The notes beneath the pieces are model-generated. The model was given only the letters and a program-made list of their open reading frames with translations, was not told the DNA's origin and searched no databases. The position numbers were made by a program, and so were the translations under genes. 7,713 nt of DNA from Spirochaetota bacterium (lineage in GTDB: Bacteria; Spirochaetota; Spirochaetia; B11-G9): positions 1 to 7,713 of the forward strand of contig QNBL01000122.1 of NCBI GenBank assembly GCA_003641695.1. The letters run 5' to 3'. Each line of letters starts with the position of its first letter. Position 1 is the stretch's first letter. Positions 6,300 to 7,713 of this stretch are shown piece after piece.

Positions 6300-6472
6300 A
6301 TATTATAATCGTGAATCACAGACAAAAGGACTTGGAACAACCTCCTTATCTGCTTTTTAGATCCACTCAACCAGTACAGTACTTATTCCAGTAAAAAGAT
6401 CTGACCCTAGATAATGCCGGATCAGTTAAATAATATACCTTACATAGGATATCTCAAGGTTAAAATTGATTA
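6300..6472. other. Gap between the DoxX-like gene and the terminator: no gene seen
   Basis: No coding signal is visible. It contains TAGGGTCAGA on the minus strand (6400-6409), an inverted 10-base match to the right-flank repeat of the transposase at 5598-5607. It also holds a weak minus-strand stem (TGATCC/GGGTCA, about 6403-6425) followed by a T-rich run, an odd palindrome AGTAC-A-GTACT (6373-6383), and a full Shine-Dalgarno word AAGGAGGT on the minus strand (6340-6347) without a properly spaced start codon. Confidence 0.4.
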
Positions 6473-6883
6473 TTAGCTGTATTTACGATTAATTATCCAT
6501 ACAGACATTAAAACAACACAATCCAGGGAAAGTCGCTGCAGCCATACAATAAGATCCGGTTCAAGAAAGTTGTTGAAAAAGAAGAAATACACGATCCTCA
6601 AAGCCCAAAAAACAAATACAAACAGACTGGCGATCATTAGAGTGCTGTTTTTCATCGGAACGAATAGCCCTCCGAGAATGATTATTCCTGAGATCATCTC
6701 CAGAACTGCAATGGCTATGTTCAGATAATTAACCCTTCCACCAAATGCTTTTGCCAAATCTCTTCCAAACCCGCTCAAATCTGAATTATAGTGGATTACT
6801 CCCTGTAACCCGAGTAAAAGGAAAAAAAGACCAACTGCAATCTGAAGCAGAAAGTAAGATCCCTGATATTTTTTCGCTGCCAT
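6473..6883 (-). CDS. Small four-helix membrane protein, DoxX-like
   Basis: This 136-residue inner-membrane protein has hydrophobic helices at about 10-31, 52-75, 80-102 and 113-131 and short polar loops. The layout resembles the DoxX/DUF417-like superfamily of small membrane proteins: a glycine-rich first helix (VGLFFLLLGLQGVI), an acidic residue in helix 2 (E62), then a GGLFVP turn. I do not recognise it as a specific characterised member, so only the fold class is proposed. The start is supported by GAGAGG 7 nt before the ATG, and a possible promoter lies about 30 nt upstream. It appears monocistronic. No signal peptide is cleaved as far as can be seen, and its substrate or partner is unknown. 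Confidence 0.75.
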   Translation of the reverse strand: MAAKKYQGSYFLLQIAVGLFFLLLGLQGVIHYNSDLSGFGRDLAKAFGGRVNYLNIAIAVLEMISGIIILGGLFVPMKNSTLMIASLFVFVFWALRIVYFFFFNNFLEPDLIVWLQRLSLDCVVLMSVWIINRKYS

Positions 6884-6912
6884 AGTAATACCTCTCTGTT
6901 TATTTTCCTGCT

Positions 6913-6941
6913 ATTCTAGCAACGGTGAGAATAAAATACAA
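6913..6941 (-). promoter_or_regulatory. Possible promoter of the DoxX-like gene
   Basis: On the minus strand TTGTAT (6936-6941) and TAGAAT (6913-6918) are separated by 17 nt. The -10 is good and the -35 matches only in its first half. Transcription would start about 25 nt before the start codon. Confidence 0.4.
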
Positions 6942-6987
6942 CTTGAATTTTCTTTTAAATTCTGTCACTACCGCAGGTTCTCCCTGT

Positions 6988-7415
6988 TTACATCTGTAGC
7001 TCAATGAGACGTTCCAACATTTCCTCTTTCGAAGCATAGGTAAAATCTGCATGGCATTGTTAATGACTATAGCAAAACGCTATTCGCAAAAACTGCTCCT
7101 CTACAGCTCTCTCGGTGTTTTCTGGAAAGTATAACCGGGTAAAGCTTTGTGAAAACCACTCCCTTTATCACCTGCAAAAGGAGATAGCTTGTTATCATAG
7201 TCAGTGACTGTCTTAACAGCTTGTCCGGTACATTCTTTTTCTGTATCATGCTGCTGAACCATTACCCTGCACAGAGTAATCCCCGGCTATTGGTGAGCAG
7301 TAAAGATGATAAACTCTTTTTCAGGATTACCAATCTCACCTTCTGCATCTTCTTTGACCTCTTCAACTACATTAACAGTGGAGGGAGCTGTAGAAATGAA
7401 ACATCTATAATTCCC
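6988..7415 (-). pseudogene. Decayed remnant of an unidentified gene
   Basis: There is no open gene here, but the minus strand shows coding-like blocks. The block at 7290-7415 includes VNVVEEVKEDAEGEI and GNPEKEFIIFTAHQ before a TAG. A block in another frame (7063-7164) includes RLYFPENTERAVEEQFLRIA and, after a single in-frame TAA at 7060-7062, continues as HADFTYASKEEMLERLIELQ, then M and TAA (6988-7059). The charged, amphipathic character and the natural-looking C-terminus suggest the 3' end of an old gene broken by at least one frameshift and two stops. I cannot name its family. A chance origin is possible for each block alone but less so for all of them together. Confidence 0.35.
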
Positions 7416-7449
7416 TCATGATATAGAGATTTCCAGGGAAAGAAAATGA

Positions 7450-7533
7450 AAGGTTGTACCCCAGAGCAAGCTCTGGACCCAGAACCGCTGAAAGCGGTTC
7501 TATTCCGCTCTAAAGGGCGGGGTATTTTACCTT
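7450..7533. repeat. Cloverleaf-like cluster of three hairpins inside a closing stem
   Basis: Three hairpins follow one another: CCAGAGC/GCTCTGG (7461-7476), AGAACCGCT/AGCGGTTCT (7481-7501) and CCGCTCT/AGGGCGG (7505-7520, one wobble). They are enclosed by TACC (7457-7460) pairing with GGTA (7521-7524), and further out by AAGGT (7450-7454) pairing with ACCTT (7529-7533). It lacks tRNA signature bases. It could be a REP/MITE-type dispersed palindromic element or a structured RNA. Confidence 0.6.
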
Positions 7534-7713
7534 ACGTTCTCAGCACTCGCTCGGAAAGGAGACCAACATATTGGTTCCATTTTTCTCACTCGTTTGAGAA
7601 TAAAATGGACTACGATGATTAATCCCGTGCTTGTAAATATCAATCCTGTTTTCAGCGGACGGTTGACCCTTACACAGTTCATACTATATTTCTCCATGGG
7701 GATTCCACCAAAC
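7527..7713 (-). CDS. Short open frame leaving the window, hypothetical
   Basis: A minus-strand frame is open from the window edge to a TAA at 7527-7529. It has a possible ATG at 7697 (GGTGGA 6 nt upstream), giving 56 residues, or one at 7682 (GGAG about 9 nt upstream). Residues about 17-34 (TGLIFTSTGLIIVVHFIL) could be one membrane helix. The C-terminal part is encoded by the hairpin region, so it may be a gene end replaced by a repeat, or no gene at all. No family is recognised. Confidence 0.22.
   Translation of the reverse strand, partial: FGGIPMEKYSMNCVRVNRPLKTGLIFTSTGLIIVVHFILKRVRKMEPICWSPFRASAENVR
7558..7608. repeat. Two further hairpins next to the cloverleaf
   Basis: ACCAA (7562-7566) pairs with TTGGT (7571-7575), extended by GGA/TCC with one bulged base. 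Next to it, CCATTTTTCTCA (7577-7588) pairs with 7595-7608 over 12 bp, with a 2-nt bulge and a CTCGTT loop. Together with the cloverleaf this gives five stems in about 160 nt, far denser than elsewhere in the window. Confidence 0.5.

Noticed and set aside
6340..6347. Perfect Shine-Dalgarno word AAGGAGGT on the minus strand
   Set aside because: No ATG or GTG follows at a workable distance except TTG immediately after it, and the frame is only 16 codons long.
7067..7249. A 60-codon minus-strand open frame
   Set aside because: No ribosome site or family resemblance; the neighbouring frames in the same place look more protein-like, though interrupted.
7221..7421. A 66-codon plus-strand open frame
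   Set aside because: Composition looks like antisense of the coding-like minus-strand block, and no start signal is seen.
7450..7533. tRNA gene suggested by the cloverleaf shape
   Set aside because: Arm lengths and loops of two to three bases do not fit a tRNA, and no TTC loop, anticodon loop or CCA-type acceptor is present.
1..7713. CRISPR array
   Set aside because: No regularly spaced identical repeats of 24-40 bases are found; the only short direct repeats are those beside the transposase.

Overview
The left two thirds of the window (1-4896) is a tightly packed minus-strand operon. Read 5' to 3' it runs HDOD-domain protein, then PelD-like, PelE-like, PelF and PelG (PelG runs off the left edge). 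Gaps between genes are 9 and 3 nt, then overlaps of 4 and 20 nt, which points to co-transcription and translational coupling. PelD/E/F/G are the inner-membrane synthase of the cationic exopolysaccharide Pel: PelF is the GT4 glycosyltransferase, PelG the polytopic membrane protein, PelD the regulatory subunit and PelE its TPR-type partner. No pelA, pelB or pelC lies upstream of pelD here, so any modification or export genes must be beyond the left edge or elsewhere. Two points depart from the Pseudomonas picture. The degenerate GGDEF domain of this PelD lacks the arginine of the RxxD c-di-GMP site. The PelE-like protein has no visible membrane helices.

Upstream of the operon, in the opposite direction, is a small HUH/Y1 transposase of the REP-associated type (5101-5586). 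GGGTCAGAGG repeats flank it, and on its right a telomere-like G/T tract could form a G-quadruplex (5619-5649). Next on the minus strand is an 89-residue single-RRM RNA-binding protein (5752-6021). It has a recognisable promoter, a leader of about 210 nt with two mutually exclusive hairpins, and a good intrinsic terminator. A four-helix DoxX-like membrane protein follows (6473-6883, minus).

The right end (6884-7713) has no confident gene. It holds a decayed coding remnant on the minus strand, a compact cluster of five hairpins (7450-7608) of which the first three sit inside a closing stem like a cloverleaf, and a short reading frame that leaves the window on the minus strand.

The organism is a bacterium with fairly AT-rich DNA. 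The combination of a stand-alone glycine-rich-type RRM protein, HDOD signalling and an environmental Pel locus would fit a free-living spirochaete, but that is an inference from protein character and is not proven by the sequence.
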